A stretch of DNA of 64,000 nt from Hirschia sp964352025 (GTDB taxonomy: Bacteria > Pseudomonadota > Alphaproteobacteria > Caulobacterales > Hyphomonadaceae), in assembly GCA_964352025.1 (NCBI GenBank), contig CAYGPZ010000005.1, positions 1 to 64,000 on the forward strand, read 5' to 3'. The position numbers were made by a program, and so were the translations under genes. Position 1 is the stretch's first letter. Each line of letters starts with the position of its first letter. Below, one piece after another: positions 10,901 to 18,648 of the stretch. The notes below the pieces were generated by a model, which saw only the letters and a list, made by a program, of their open reading frames with translations, made no database searches and was not told the origin of the DNA.

Positions 10901-11350
10901 GACAATAAAATCAATTGTCCTCATATCTTTGCGTGAATTTCCAGCCAAAAATTCTGCGATTAAAGCTTTGAGCAAATGGCTCGCTTTAGATGTTTTTGTG
11001 TAAATTTTCAGATCTGGTTTTATGTCTTTTGGATATTTAAAAGGCCAAGTCTCCGCATCCTCAGCGACAAAAAAATCGAACGGATTGTAAACACTCATAT
11101 CCGCAATAAGGTCTACTTCTATTTTAAACTCACGAACCGGTTCTGGAAATACAAATCGCGCCAACCAATTTCCATATGGATCTTGCTGGTGATTTACAAA
11201 ATGCCCTTCCGGACTAACCTTCAATGAATGAGACAAGACAGGCGTTCTTGAATGCGGTGCAGGCCGCAGTCGAATAATCTGAGGGCTCAGACTAACTGGA
11301 CGATCATATTTATAATGCGTGAGGTGATAGATACTGGCTTGGATGGACAT
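7994..11350 (-). CDS. Transglutaminase-like / DUF2126 giant protein
   Basis: An 1118-residue protein, first gene of the second module. Residues about 1-290 are a transglutaminase-like unit with Cys in AKGSCRDSSWLLVN, His in DLHAWTEVYLPGAGW and Asp in GLDPTSGL. The remainder from about 320 is the DUF2126 region, starting with TMGGEPTFVSIDDFE and including GTGGGNHVVVGGATPLDSP, HRTEICIDKLYSPDGPTGR and LVEFRGFEMPPNPRMS. Family work on amidoligases groups this C-terminal part with glutamine-synthetase-like or ATP-grasp-linked systems, but its reaction is not established. The ATG at 11350 gives MSIQASIYHLTHYKYDRP, the usual N-terminus. It is separated from the fusion gene by 3 bases. Confidence 0.9.
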   Translation of the reverse strand: MSIQASIYHLTHYKYDRPVSLSPQIIRLRPAPHSRTPVLSHSLKVSPEGHFVNHQQDPYGNWLARFVFPEPVREFKIEVDLIADMSVYNPFDFFVAEDAETWPFKYPKDIKPDLKIYTKTSKASHLLKALIAEFLAGNSRKDMRTIDFIVELNAFISQKIDYVIRYEPGVQTPDETLELAKGSCRDSSWLLVNVLRHLGLAARFVSGYLIQLKPDLKSLDGPSGTEQDFTDLHAWTEVYLPGAGWVGLDPTSGLLTGESHIPLAATPHYTNAAPIVGMASDAEVDFVYDMKVNRVAEHPRITKPFSDDAWDELDQLGKRVDDILNTEDVRLTMGGEPTFVSIDDFESPEWNTDAVGPTKKDLADKLIRRLRDKFAPGGFLHYGQGKWYPGETLPRWTYSLYWRKDQKPIWTDGDLIAPETGATKATSEQSKLLLDSIAEKLELDAEMVQPAFEDPAEWILRESALPENVTPDNSKLKDAEERARIARVFERGLTEAAGHILPIQRWNALSYGRKWRSEKWSTRRGKIFLTPGDSPVGFRLPLSGLPHLPKMQYPHVFPSDPTADLPDLPEHAAYFEAQNSDENSRVQPSQRNREDYVQPQEVAQDASIIQAQHVRTALAVEPRGGHLRVFMPPTENTEDYLDLIHVTELAAQELDLQVHIEGYAPESDPRLNVIKVAPDPGVLEVNIHPAASWEECVEITNTVYEEARQTRLGTDKFMIDGKHTGTGGGNHVVVGGATPLDSPFLRRPDLLKSLILHWQRHPSLSYLFSGLFIGPTSQAPRIDEARHDSLYELEIALAQIPKPGEGAAPMPWLTDRLLRNILIDVTGNTHRTEICIDKLYSPDGPTGRLGLVEFRGFEMPPNPRMSLAQQLLIRALIARFWQTPISGNPKRWGTHLHDKFMLPEFIWADFLEVLEDLKLHGFDLKPDWFKAHAEFRFPFCGVLEHEEMTLEIRQALEPWHVMGETGAIGGTVRYTDSSVERLQVKLSGADLSRYAVTCNGREVPLSTSPNGESVVAGVRYKAWQAPLSMHPVSPVDAPLTFDIYDKWSKRAVGGCVYHVAHPAGRNYETFPVNGNEAEARRLSRFQAFGHSPGSYPVLGEKPHSDFPMTLDLRRPAGI

Positions 11351-11581
11351 CCAAAAGAAACCTTTGCAGACAGCTTATTAAAAATTCTAGGTGCATCGAA
11401 TTTCACCAATAACGCCAAATGAAAGCAGAAAGGAAGCCGCCAATCATAATTTTAATGCGAATAGGTCGTAGAAAGCCTAATATTCAATATAAAACACACA
11501 CTTATAGCACAATGATTGACCAGAAATTGTTAGAATAAATCACCTATTTTCAACTTAGCAACATTATGTCTAATTGAAGAC

Positions 11582-12287
11582 ATGGGACATCAATCTTCAC
11601 AATATTTCGATACCTCGCCTGAGATCATCAAACTCGCAGTAATGATGAATCTCCGTTTTCCGTTTTCATTGAGAAATGTCGAAGACCTACTCCATGACCA
11701 TGGAATTGATATCACTCACAAAACTGTTCGATTCTGGAGGAACAGGTTTGTCCCGCACTTCGCGGCTAAGATCCTCAGAAAACGGTCCGCTCAAATTCGT
11801 AAGTTTACAAATTGGCATTAGCATCTTGATGAGGTTGTCGTAAAATAAATGGAGAAACTCACTATCTGTGGCGTACTGTTGAAAACGAAGGCTAAGTCTT
11901 AGAATCTCCCATCATAAAATGCAGAGCCAAACGAGCTGCTTTGAAATTTTTACGCAAAATCATGAAGCGATATGGACCTCCGAAACACATTGTGACCGAC
12001 CAATTAAGATCATATCGAGCAGCGATAAAAGAGATTGGAACCTCTGATCGACATGTTACAGGACGCTGATTGAACAACTGATGTAAAAACTCTCACCAAC
12101 CATTTCGACAACGAGAGAAAAAGTAATGAATAAGTTATGGCAGATAAAGAACTTTCAGAAATTCGTTGCCCTTCAATCGGCAATTCACAACCACTTCAAC
12201 TTGGAACGACACCTCTACTCAAGATCAAACTTTAAAAGAAATCGTGACACTACCGTGAATGAATGGCGGCAACTTATCGCAGGATAA
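11582..12287 (+). pseudogene. Decayed IS6-family transposase
   Basis: An opening frame of 79 residues (MGHQSSQYFDTSPEIIKLAV, then RFPFSLRNVEDLLHDHGIDI and TVRFWRNRF) matches the N-terminus of IS6/IS26-type transposases. After the stop near 11819 the rest of the protein can be followed through stops and small shifts: HLDEVVVK, LKFLRKIMKRYGPPKHIVTD, RSYRAAIKEIG, CKNSHQPFRQRER, HNHFNLERHLYSRSNFK and a C-terminal EWRQLIAG before TAA at 12285. The DDE-type catalytic core cannot be translated intact. No terminal inverted repeats could be recognised. It marks the left edge of the accessory island. Confidence 0.85.
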
Positions 12288-12644
12288 AATATCACAAAAT
12301 TCCACCCACCAGAGATCGTCTTTGTCTTATACCATTGCCACTCCATGGTGTATTCTGGTGAAAGACCTTTCTCTTTAAGTTTATTTCCGACATTATCGTA
12401 AATTAGCGTAGCTATTTTATACAGAGGCCTCGATCAAATCGTTTCCCAAGCGTGAAACTCGTCAAAATCTCTATCCCCATTTTGCAGTGACTGGTTTGCA
12501 TAAATTCCGTGTTACGACGCAATTAACAGGGATTATGAGCAAGCACCTCAGAGAACATAAAATCTCAGCTTTTCTTCTTGTTGCTTCCACCCCGATGGCA
12601 ACTTCAGAATAAAAAAGCCAGAAAAGCAAAATTATCTAAATATA
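12288..12644. other. Intergenic stretch between IS remnant and isomerase operon
   Basis: About 360 bases with no credible coding region. It contains scattered stops in all frames and no recognisable RNA gene. It separates the decayed transposase from the promoter at 12645. Remnants of other mobile DNA are possible but I could not identify any. Confidence 0.4.
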
Positions 12645-12673
12645 TTGACATCGTTGTCAAATTTATTTAGATA
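12645..12673 (+). promoter_or_regulatory. Promoter with LacI-type palindrome for the isomerase/Tct operon
   Basis: TTGACA (12645-12650), a 17-base spacer and TAGATA (12668-12673) make a good sigma-70-like promoter 37 bases upstream of the first start codon. The -35 is the left arm of TTGACATCGTTGTCAA (12645-12660), a dyad centred on CG, the form typical of LacI-family operators. No LacI regulator is encoded in the window, so any such protein would act from elsewhere. Confidence 0.6.
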
Positions 12674-12709
12674 AGCAATAAAAGTTTCGGATATAAAGAG
12701 GAAAATCAA

Positions 12710-13666
12710 GTGAAGCACTCAGTGATCATGGCATTTATGGGCGGTCAAAAAGATCGTTTTTGTACATATTTCCCAGACTCAACTCCTGAAGAAAAAATGC
12801 AAAAAATACAGGAAGTAAAAGGAATTGATGGGGTAGAAATCGTCTACCCTTTTGAAATTCAGGACCCACAAGAAACTATCCGTCTACTGAAAAAATTCGA
12901 CCTTGGTGTTGCTGCGGTAAATGCAAACATCAAAGGTGGCCCAAGACAGCAAACAGGCTCCACAAGCGTTCAAAATAAAGAAATGCGTGACGATGCTGTA
13001 CGCATCATTACTGAAGCGATGGACATCGCTGCTGAGCTGGGTGCCGATAAGGTCACAACCTGCCCTCTAACAGATGGATACGACTACCTTATCACAAACG
13101 ATTATGTTGAGAGCTGGAACAACATGGTCGACACATTCCGCCGCGCTGCGTCTCACCGCAGTGACATTACTTTGATGCTTGAATTCAAAGACCAAGAGAC
13201 ACGTGTAAACTGCTTCTTGGACAATTGTGCCAAAACTATCTGTATGATCCGCGACATCGGCTTACCAAATGTTGGTGTCACAATCGATATCGGCCACTCT
13301 CTCATGGCACAGGAAACACCCGCGGCTGCCATTGCGCTTTGCCACACCAGCAACATCCCATATTACATTCACACAAACGACAACAACAACCGCTGGGATT
13401 GGGATCTGATTCCAGCAACATACAACCTATGGCACTACTTAGAAACATTCATCTACCTAAAACGCCTCAACTATGATGGTTGGTTGACTTCAGACATGAG
13501 CCCTATTCGCTTGGACCGTGTTGATGCCTTTGATCAAAACCTAAAAGCTACTCAGAAAATCATGCAGATTGTCGATACATTCAACATCGAAGAGCTTTTT
13601 GGGATGATGCATCGCGGTGAAACTTTGGAAATTCTCCAGCTCCTTCGCGACAAGACATTGAAGTAG
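12710..13666 (+). CDS. TIM-barrel sugar isomerase/epimerase-like protein 1
   Basis: A 318-residue protein of the xylose-isomerase-like TIM-barrel (AP endonuclease 2) superfamily. Likely metal-site residues are Glu158 (MLEFKDQ), Asp193 and His196 (TIDIGHSL), His221 (YYIHTNDNNN) and Asp262 (LTSDMSP). Members isomerise or epimerise sugars, and some take part in C-glycoside or 3-keto-sugar chemistry; the substrate cannot be read from sequence. The start is GTG, supported by GAGGA 7 bases upstream. It heads an operon with a second TIM-barrel enzyme 3 bases downstream and the TctCBA transporter after that, which suggests that the imported compound is a sugar or sugar-acid derivative. Confidence 0.8.
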   Translation: MKHSVIMAFMGGQKDRFCTYFPDSTPEEKMQKIQEVKGIDGVEIVYPFEIQDPQETIRLLKKFDLGVAAVNANIKGGPRQQTGSTSVQNKEMRDDAVRIITEAMDIAAELGADKVTTCPLTDGYDYLITNDYVESWNNMVDTFRRAASHRSDITLMLEFKDQETRVNCFLDNCAKTICMIRDIGLPNVGVTIDIGHSLMAQETPAAAIALCHTSNIPYYIHTNDNNNRWDWDLIPATYNLWHYLETFIYLKRLNYDGWLTSDMSPIRLDRVDAFDQNLKATQKIMQIVDTFNIEELFGMMHRGETLEILQLLRDKTLK

Positions 13667-13669
13667 ATA

Positions 13670-14521
13670 ATGAGCTCTCCTTTTATATCAATCAGCTCGG
13701 GTGCCTATAATGGGCACCCTATGCAAACAGCTTTTGAAGAAGTTGCACGTATAGGCGGTACTCACTTAGAAATGATCTTCATCCATGGGTTTTCTAATCC
13801 ATTTGAAGAAAGTTTCTTTTGTGATTCCAGCGCCAAGACCGTTCGCAAACTATATGCAGACAATAGCCTGACTTGTGGAGCATTTGCTGCTCATATGGAC
13901 ATGTCTTCACCCGAGGCAGTTGCGCAATTCATTGCACGTATGGATTTTGCTAAAGCCATAGGCTCGGACTATATGATAACTTATGCTGCGCCCTTGCATA
14001 GAGAGCGTGAGTTTTACAAAAACATGGAAACTTTTGTAAAACACGCAGAAGACATCGATATAATCATCGCCTTTGAAAACCCGGGTGATGGTAAGCGCAA
14101 CATCATTGAAGGTGGGCGTTCGGGCGCTGAAGTCATCAATAAAATGAATTCCCCTCATGTGAAATTCAATTATGATTTTGGGAATCTTATGTCTCAGTAT
14201 CGAGAAGATGTAATTCCCGAGGAAGACATTCTACACGTCATAGAAAATACCGTGCACCTGCATGTTAAAGATTCGCGCCGTGTTGAAAGTGGCTGGGAAT
14301 TTCCTGCGGTTGGAGATGGTGATATTAATTTCACGCCTATTTTCAAAGAAATAGCTCCCAAGTGTATGGATCTACCGCTCTGCTTAGAAGTCCCCGTCAC
14401 ACAAGTGCGGGACGTGTATGGCAAACCTAGTCTAACACCTATAGCGCCTACTATTGAAGAAATAAATGAGACTCTGAAACGCTCTCTAAACTTTGCACGA
14501 GAACTAACGAACAGGCCATAA
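13670..14521 (+). CDS. TIM-barrel sugar isomerase/epimerase-like protein 2
   Basis: A 283-residue member of the same TIM-barrel superfamily as its upstream neighbour but only distantly similar to it. Candidate metal-site residues are Glu in IIAFENPGDG, Asp in KFNYDFGN, His in VHLHVKDSRR and Glu in LCLEVPVT. The spacing of 3 bases to the previous stop implies translational coupling. It could be an isomerase, an epimerase or a hydroxypyruvate-isomerase-type enzyme; I cannot choose. The two may be partners or act on successive intermediates. Confidence 0.78.
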   Translation: MSSPFISISSGAYNGHPMQTAFEEVARIGGTHLEMIFIHGFSNPFEESFFCDSSAKTVRKLYADNSLTCGAFAAHMDMSSPEAVAQFIARMDFAKAIGSDYMITYAAPLHREREFYKNMETFVKHAEDIDIIIAFENPGDGKRNIIEGGRSGAEVINKMNSPHVKFNYDFGNLMSQYREDVIPEEDILHVIENTVHLHVKDSRRVESGWEFPAVGDGDINFTPIFKEIAPKCMDLPLCLEVPVTQVRDVYGKPSLTPIAPTIEEINETLKRSLNFARELTNRP

Positions 14522-14587
14522 CAAGATCATCCAAGATTAAGATGTGAACGCTCAAAAATAAGAGGGTCACATTTTGGGAGGAACAAT

Positions 14588-15607
14588 ATGAAGCATTTAC
14601 TCACTATTCGCGCTCTTATAGCGACGTTTTTGTTGGCGTCGGCAGCTGCATGCACCCAGCCTGAGGCCTCTAGCGCAGACTTTCCCAAACGGCCCGTTAA
14701 AATATTCGTTTACTCATCCGCTGGCGGCGCAACTGACCTTGCCAACCGCGCTATTGCTGAAGGCATGAAAGAAACTCTTGGAGTAGATGTAATTGCCTCC
14801 AATATGCCCGGCGCACTAGGCGGGATCGCAACTAAATATGTGTGGAACCAACCTCATAATGGATATTCAATCGTTGGTATTTCTGAAGGCGCACTAGGAC
14901 ATAGTGTATTAGGACTCAACGAACAAACCGCCAAAGACTGGGACTACTTTATGGTGGGCGGCACACCTGGTATATTATCCGTAAATTCAGACTCTCCTTA
15001 TCAATCTTTTGAAGACTTGATGTCCGCTGTAACAGCAGCACCCGGAAAATTGACGATAGCAACTTCAGTTCCCGGTAGCGTCTGGAACATTCAATGGCTA
15101 AATACTAAAAAACTGGCCGACTTTGACACTCGGTTTGTTCCTTATCCCGGCAGCTTCCCTTCTCAAACTGCCGCACTGTCTGGTGAAGTCGACATGGTTT
15201 GGACTGGGCTTGGCGAGCAAAGCGAGTTCCTAAAAGGAAATACGCTTCGCCCTCTAGCGGTTTTCAGTGATGAACCAGTAGAATTTGAAGGTAAGACCAT
15301 CCCCGCGATCACAGACTTTCTTCCCGATATGAAGATGGTAATGCCGATTGATCAGTTTGTCGGATTTGCCATTCCTTCTGACACACCTGAAGAGATCAAA
15401 ACTAAGCTGGGTACCGCCTTCATTGCAGGTATGGAAAGTGAGAGCGTCGTTTTATTTGGCCAGTCTAAATATTCCACACTAACAGGCCTTCATGGTGCAG
15501 AAGCTAAGCAACAAGCTCTGTCACAAGAAAGAACCGTCGCATGGACACTTTGGGACGCTGAAATTGCGAAAGTTGATCCTTCTACTCTGGGCATAGAGAA
15601 ACCATAG
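14588..15607 (+). CDS. Tripartite tricarboxylate transporter substrate-binding protein (TctC/Bug family)
   Basis: A 339-residue extracytoplasmic solute receptor. The N-terminus has a hydrophobic segment ending ASAAAC with Cys22, consistent with a lipoprotein or cleaved signal. Family marks include FPKRPVKIFVYSSAGGATDL near residues 33-52, GALGGIATKYVW and the late FVGFAIPSDTP stretch. Bug-type receptors bind carboxylated ligands. GGAGG lies 6 bases upstream of the ATG. It precedes tctB- and tctA-like genes in the usual C-B-A order, so it delivers ligand to that permease. Confidence 0.92.
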   Translation: MKHLLTIRALIATFLLASAAACTQPEASSADFPKRPVKIFVYSSAGGATDLANRAIAEGMKETLGVDVIASNMPGALGGIATKYVWNQPHNGYSIVGISEGALGHSVLGLNEQTAKDWDYFMVGGTPGILSVNSDSPYQSFEDLMSAVTAAPGKLTIATSVPGSVWNIQWLNTKKLADFDTRFVPYPGSFPSQTAALSGEVDMVWTGLGEQSEFLKGNTLRPLAVFSDEPVEFEGKTIPAITDFLPDMKMVMPIDQFVGFAIPSDTPEEIKTKLGTAFIAGMESESVVLFGQSKYSTLTGLHGAEAKQQALSQERTVAWTLWDAEIAKVDPSTLGIEKP

Positions 15608-15611
15608 AGCA

Positions 15612-16148
15612 ATGAAAACCGATATTGCGCCCACCGATACGCAGGATACTAAAGATCTTAGTAAGCTAAGACGGCACGACCTCGTTGTCTCATGCATATT
15701 ATGGGTCGTGTCGCTTATTTTCCTTCTGGAAAGCATTGGTCTAACATTTGACATCGACCTCCCTGGAATCGAAAAGAATGCTTGGTTAGTGGCCCCCGGA
15801 TTTATGCCAATGTTTTTTTCTGGAGGACTACTTTTTCTATTCTCGATACTTATCGGAATATCCATCAAAGATGGTCAATTTGCCGGACACTTTACGCCAA
15901 AAGCTCTAAAAATCGCAGCATTCGACAGAGATACATTGGAGACAGCCGCCCACATGGTACTTCTCTGCATCTATGTTTTTGGTTTAGTTGGGCGCGTCCA
16001 ATTCGGAGTTGCTTCTGCGCTCTATTTGTTCGCGGCCATGAGCCTTGCAAGAGCTGCTAAGCTATATCAAATCGGCTTAATTTCTGTCATTTTTTCCGCC
16101 GCCATCACATATATTTTCGGGTCGCTAATACGGCTCCCGCTGCCTTAG
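15612..16148 (+). CDS. Tripartite tricarboxylate transporter small membrane subunit (TctB-like)
   Basis: A 178-residue protein with four hydrophobic segments (about 27-45, 60-82, 112-130 and 140-172), as expected for TctB, the poorly conserved small subunit. It starts 4 bases after the receptor gene and ends 23 bases before the TctA-like gene. The identification rests mainly on position and topology. It would sit in the inner membrane with TctA. Confidence 0.85.
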   Translation: MKTDIAPTDTQDTKDLSKLRRHDLVVSCILWVVSLIFLLESIGLTFDIDLPGIEKNAWLVAPGFMPMFFSGGLLFLFSILIGISIKDGQFAGHFTPKALKIAAFDRDTLETAAHMVLLCIYVFGLVGRVQFGVASALYLFAAMSLARAAKLYQIGLISVIFSAAITYIFGSLIRLPLP

Positions 16149-16171
16149 CGGCGAGAGGGAACACTATTCTC

Positions 16172-17677
16172 ATGACACTTTCATTTTTTTGGGAAAACAT
16201 CTGGTCACTGGCGACCAATCCACTCATTCTTTTCTGGATGTTTGCAGGTGTCACCATAGGTATTATCGTTGGTGCATTGCCCGGTTTAACCGCTACGATG
16301 TCTATCGCAATTTTAGTAGGCCTAACTTATGGCCTCTCACCTGAACTTACTTTCGCGATTATACTATCTGTTTATGTGGGGGCTATATATGGCGGATCGA
16401 TCACTGCTGTTCTGCTAAACATACCCGGCACAGCCGCCGCCGCATCAACAGCTCTAGATGGTCACCCTCTCGCGCTTCAGGGCAAAGCTAACTATGCAAT
16501 AGGCATTACGCGTATGGCATCCTTTGTCGGCACCCTATTTGGCTTATTACTGCTTCTCACAATTGCTCCACTATTGTCCGGCATCGCAATCCTATTTACA
16601 TCTGTAGAAATGGCATTGCTCGCATTGTTTGGCGTTCTAGTCTCTGGCTTTGTGGCCTCTCCCGATTTAAAAATAAAAGGTTGGATTTCCGCATTTATCG
16701 GGATGCTAATCTCTATGATTGGTATCGATCTTTTACACGGCACGTCACGCTTTACCTTCGAACAACCAATGCTGATGACTGGCTTTGCTTTCGTACCCAT
16801 TATGATTGGCGTGTTCGGTATCGTTCAAGTTATCGAAAACATCAGCAAACCAGCTGGAAAGCGCATAAAGCAAACTGGTAGTATTTTTCCAAATCTCAAA
16901 GAATTTTCTCAATACATTCCGCTTAGCATCCGATCTGGAATAATCGGAACTGGCGTAGGCATCATTCCCGGTGCTGGAGAAGATATGGGAGGCTGGCTTT
17001 CATACTTCGCAGCGAAGTTCTCAAGCAAAAGAAAGGAGCTTTTCGGTAAAGGCTCAGTCGAAGGTATCATCGCATCAGAAACGGGAAATAACGCTTCCAT
17101 TGGCGGCGCGCTCATACCACTTCTTACGCTATCCATACCCGGTAGCGCACCCGCTGCGGTCCTTTTGGGGGCTCTATTGCTCAATGGCGTGCGCCCTGGC
17201 CCGATGCTTATGGTTGACCAGCCAGAGTTTCTTCCGCTTTTTGGTGCCATCCTGTTCTTAGCATCCTGCATGCTTCTCATATCTGGCATCATCGTTGCTA
17301 AATTCTTCATAAAAGCTTTGGACATCCCGTCCAAGATTCTAATGCCACTTGTCGCCGTAATGTGTGTAATCGGCTCTTATGCCATCAACATTAGATTATT
17401 CGATGTCTATGTGATGCTAGGGTCCGGACTAGTATTCTACTTTCTACACAAACAAAAATACCCAATGGCTCCGCTAGTCCTAGGCGTAATCCTCGGGCCA
17501 ATGATAGACGAGAATCTGAGAAGGTCTTTTTGGGTTCATGGAGATCTAGGCACAGTCCTCATTAGACCAATCGCACTTGTGTTGGCAGCTTTAATCATCC
17601 TGATGATACTCGCTCAGCTACCTTGGGCACAAAGCAAAGTGCAAAATTTCTTCAAAAATGAAAAAACGACACTGTAA
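16172..17677 (+). CDS. Tripartite tricarboxylate transporter large permease (TctA)
   Basis: A 501-residue membrane protein with about 12 hydrophobic segments. The TctA signatures are clear: GALPGLTATMSIAILVGLTY near 33-52, SVYVGAIYGGSITAVLLNIP near 65-84 and GIIPGAGEDMGGWLSYF near 264-280. It carries out cation-coupled uptake of a carboxylate supplied by the TctC-like receptor. It is the last gene of the 12.7-17.7 kb operon; a decayed IS6 transposase follows within about 75 bases. Confidence 0.94.
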   Translation: MTLSFFWENIWSLATNPLILFWMFAGVTIGIIVGALPGLTATMSIAILVGLTYGLSPELTFAIILSVYVGAIYGGSITAVLLNIPGTAAAASTALDGHPLALQGKANYAIGITRMASFVGTLFGLLLLLTIAPLLSGIAILFTSVEMALLALFGVLVSGFVASPDLKIKGWISAFIGMLISMIGIDLLHGTSRFTFEQPMLMTGFAFVPIMIGVFGIVQVIENISKPAGKRIKQTGSIFPNLKEFSQYIPLSIRSGIIGTGVGIIPGAGEDMGGWLSYFAAKFSSKRKELFGKGSVEGIIASETGNNASIGGALIPLLTLSIPGSAPAAVLLGALLLNGVRPGPMLMVDQPEFLPLFGAILFLASCMLLISGIIVAKFFIKALDIPSKILMPLVAVMCVIGSYAINIRLFDVYVMLGSGLVFYFLHKQKYPMAPLVLGVILGPMIDENLRRSFWVHGDLGTVLIRPIALVLAALIILMILAQLPWAQSKVQNFFKNEKTTL

Positions 17678-17749
17678 AGCGAAACTCTGTTACCTATTCA
17701 TAAACTTCAGCGGGCAACAGCTGTACACTCAGGCGATTTTGGTTGCTGG

Positions 17750-18039
17750 GACTATCAGATGAAGTCATATCGCGTCGCAATTAATGAAATTGAAAAGCTG
17801 AGAAGGAACTCACGGGGCGACGGAATAACAACCGATGCGAGAATTCTCAACAACCATTCCGTCGACGAGAGAAAAACATGAATAAATTTTGGCGAACGAA
17901 GAGCCGACAAAAATTTGCTGCTATAAAACCGTCCTTTCATAACCACTTCAGTCTGGAGAGAAGCCTCCATTCAAGAACAGACTATAGGATAAATCATGAT
18001 GCGGCTCAGAATGAATGGCGGCAATTTTTCGTTGGCTAG
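17750..18039 (+). pseudogene. C-terminal remnant of a second IS6-family transposase
   Basis: Readable in broken frames: MKSYRVAINEI, then RCENSQQPFRRRERKM, QKFAAIKPSFHNHFSLERSL and a final NEWRQFFVG followed by TAG at 18037. This corresponds to the last 90 or so residues of IS6-type transposases. At DNA level the segment around CGAGAGAAAAA..ATGAATAA matches the copy near 12.1 kb. The N-terminal two thirds are missing. With that first copy it brackets the isomerase/Tct operon. Confidence 0.8.
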
Positions 18040-18255
18040 AAAAATTCTACCGTCCCTACTCGGATACAAATTAGCGTTTATCTTACACCGCCTTTATTTA
18101 AGATTGAATTCATCGGCAGTTAATTAGGCCCTCCCCCTGTCACCTAAAGTACAAAAGCCTTTCCATACCCATCCAGAAAAGTTACCTAAAAATTAGCTGC
18201 TTGATCGAAAGCACGCTGAAAAACTCATTAACTGGAATTATATCAGGAGATTTAA
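18040..18255. other. Gap before the tautomerase gene
   Basis: No gene or clear promoter is visible in these roughly 215 bases. GGAG just before 18256 is the ribosome binding site of the tautomerase gene. Confidence 0.4.
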
Positions 18256-18459
18256 ATGCCGTATATTCATGTCCGCGTTACCGATAACGGACTGACGGAA
18301 AAACAAAAAAGCGATATTATCAAAGGAACAACAGATGTTATGGTGGATGTGCTTAATAAATCACCTGAATCTACTTACGTGATAATAGAAGAAGTCTCCC
18401 GTGAGAATTGGGGAGTCGGTGGCATGTCTGTCAAAGACTACTCCAACGCAAAACAATAA
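18256..18459 (+). CDS. 4-oxalocrotonate tautomerase-like protein
   Basis: A 67-residue protein beginning MPYIHVRVTDNGLT, so Pro would be N-terminal after Met removal, the general base of the tautomerase superfamily. Length and the IKGTTDVMVDVLNKSPESTY helix region fit the 4-oxalocrotonate tautomerase family (60-70 residues, hexameric). Such enzymes interconvert keto and enol forms of unsaturated keto acids. GGAG lies 6 bases upstream. It precedes the MFS gene and is separated from it by a promoter and a terminator-like hairpin, so the two may not be co-transcribed. Confidence 0.88.
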   Translation: MPYIHVRVTDNGLTEKQKSDIIKGTTDVMVDVLNKSPESTYVIIEEVSRENWGVGGMSVKDYSNAKQ

Positions 18460-18525
18460 ACGCGATTACTTCGCTCAATTCAAATATGTAAAACATCAAC
18501 GCTCAAAACGATAAACGCAAACCTA

Positions 18526-18540
18526 ATTGACATGTTACAT
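18526..18540 (+). promoter_or_regulatory. Regulon element, copy 1 (MFS gene)
   Basis: ATTGACATGTTACAT. Its TTGACA (18527-18532) is followed after 16 bases by TATATT (18549-18554), so the element overlaps the -35 of a strong candidate promoter for the MFS gene. A protein bound here would block polymerase. Confidence 0.65.
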
Positions 18541-18571
18541 ATCGCAGATATATTGCGAAGACTAAATTTCT

Positions 18572-18611
18572 CAGGTGTCCAAGTGCATTTGCTCAGGGAC
18601 ACCTGTTTTTT
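18572..18611 (+). terminator. Intrinsic-terminator-like hairpin in front of the MFS gene
   Basis: CAGGTGTCC (18572-18580) pairs perfectly with GGACACCTG (18597-18605) over a 16-base loop, followed by six T. It lies downstream of the promoter at 18527-18554 and 37 bases before the MFS start. It may end the tautomerase transcript or act as a leader attenuator for the MFS gene. Confidence 0.7.
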
Positions 18612-18648
18612 GATATCGATTTATTGCAGATAAGCTTTGGAAAAATAA

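Noticed and set aside
15521..17334. Open frames of 115, 102 and 141 codons on the minus strand across the Tct genes
   Set aside because: They lie opposite clearly conserved TctB/TctA coding sequence and show composition of reversed membrane-protein codons, with no ribosome binding site or family pattern.
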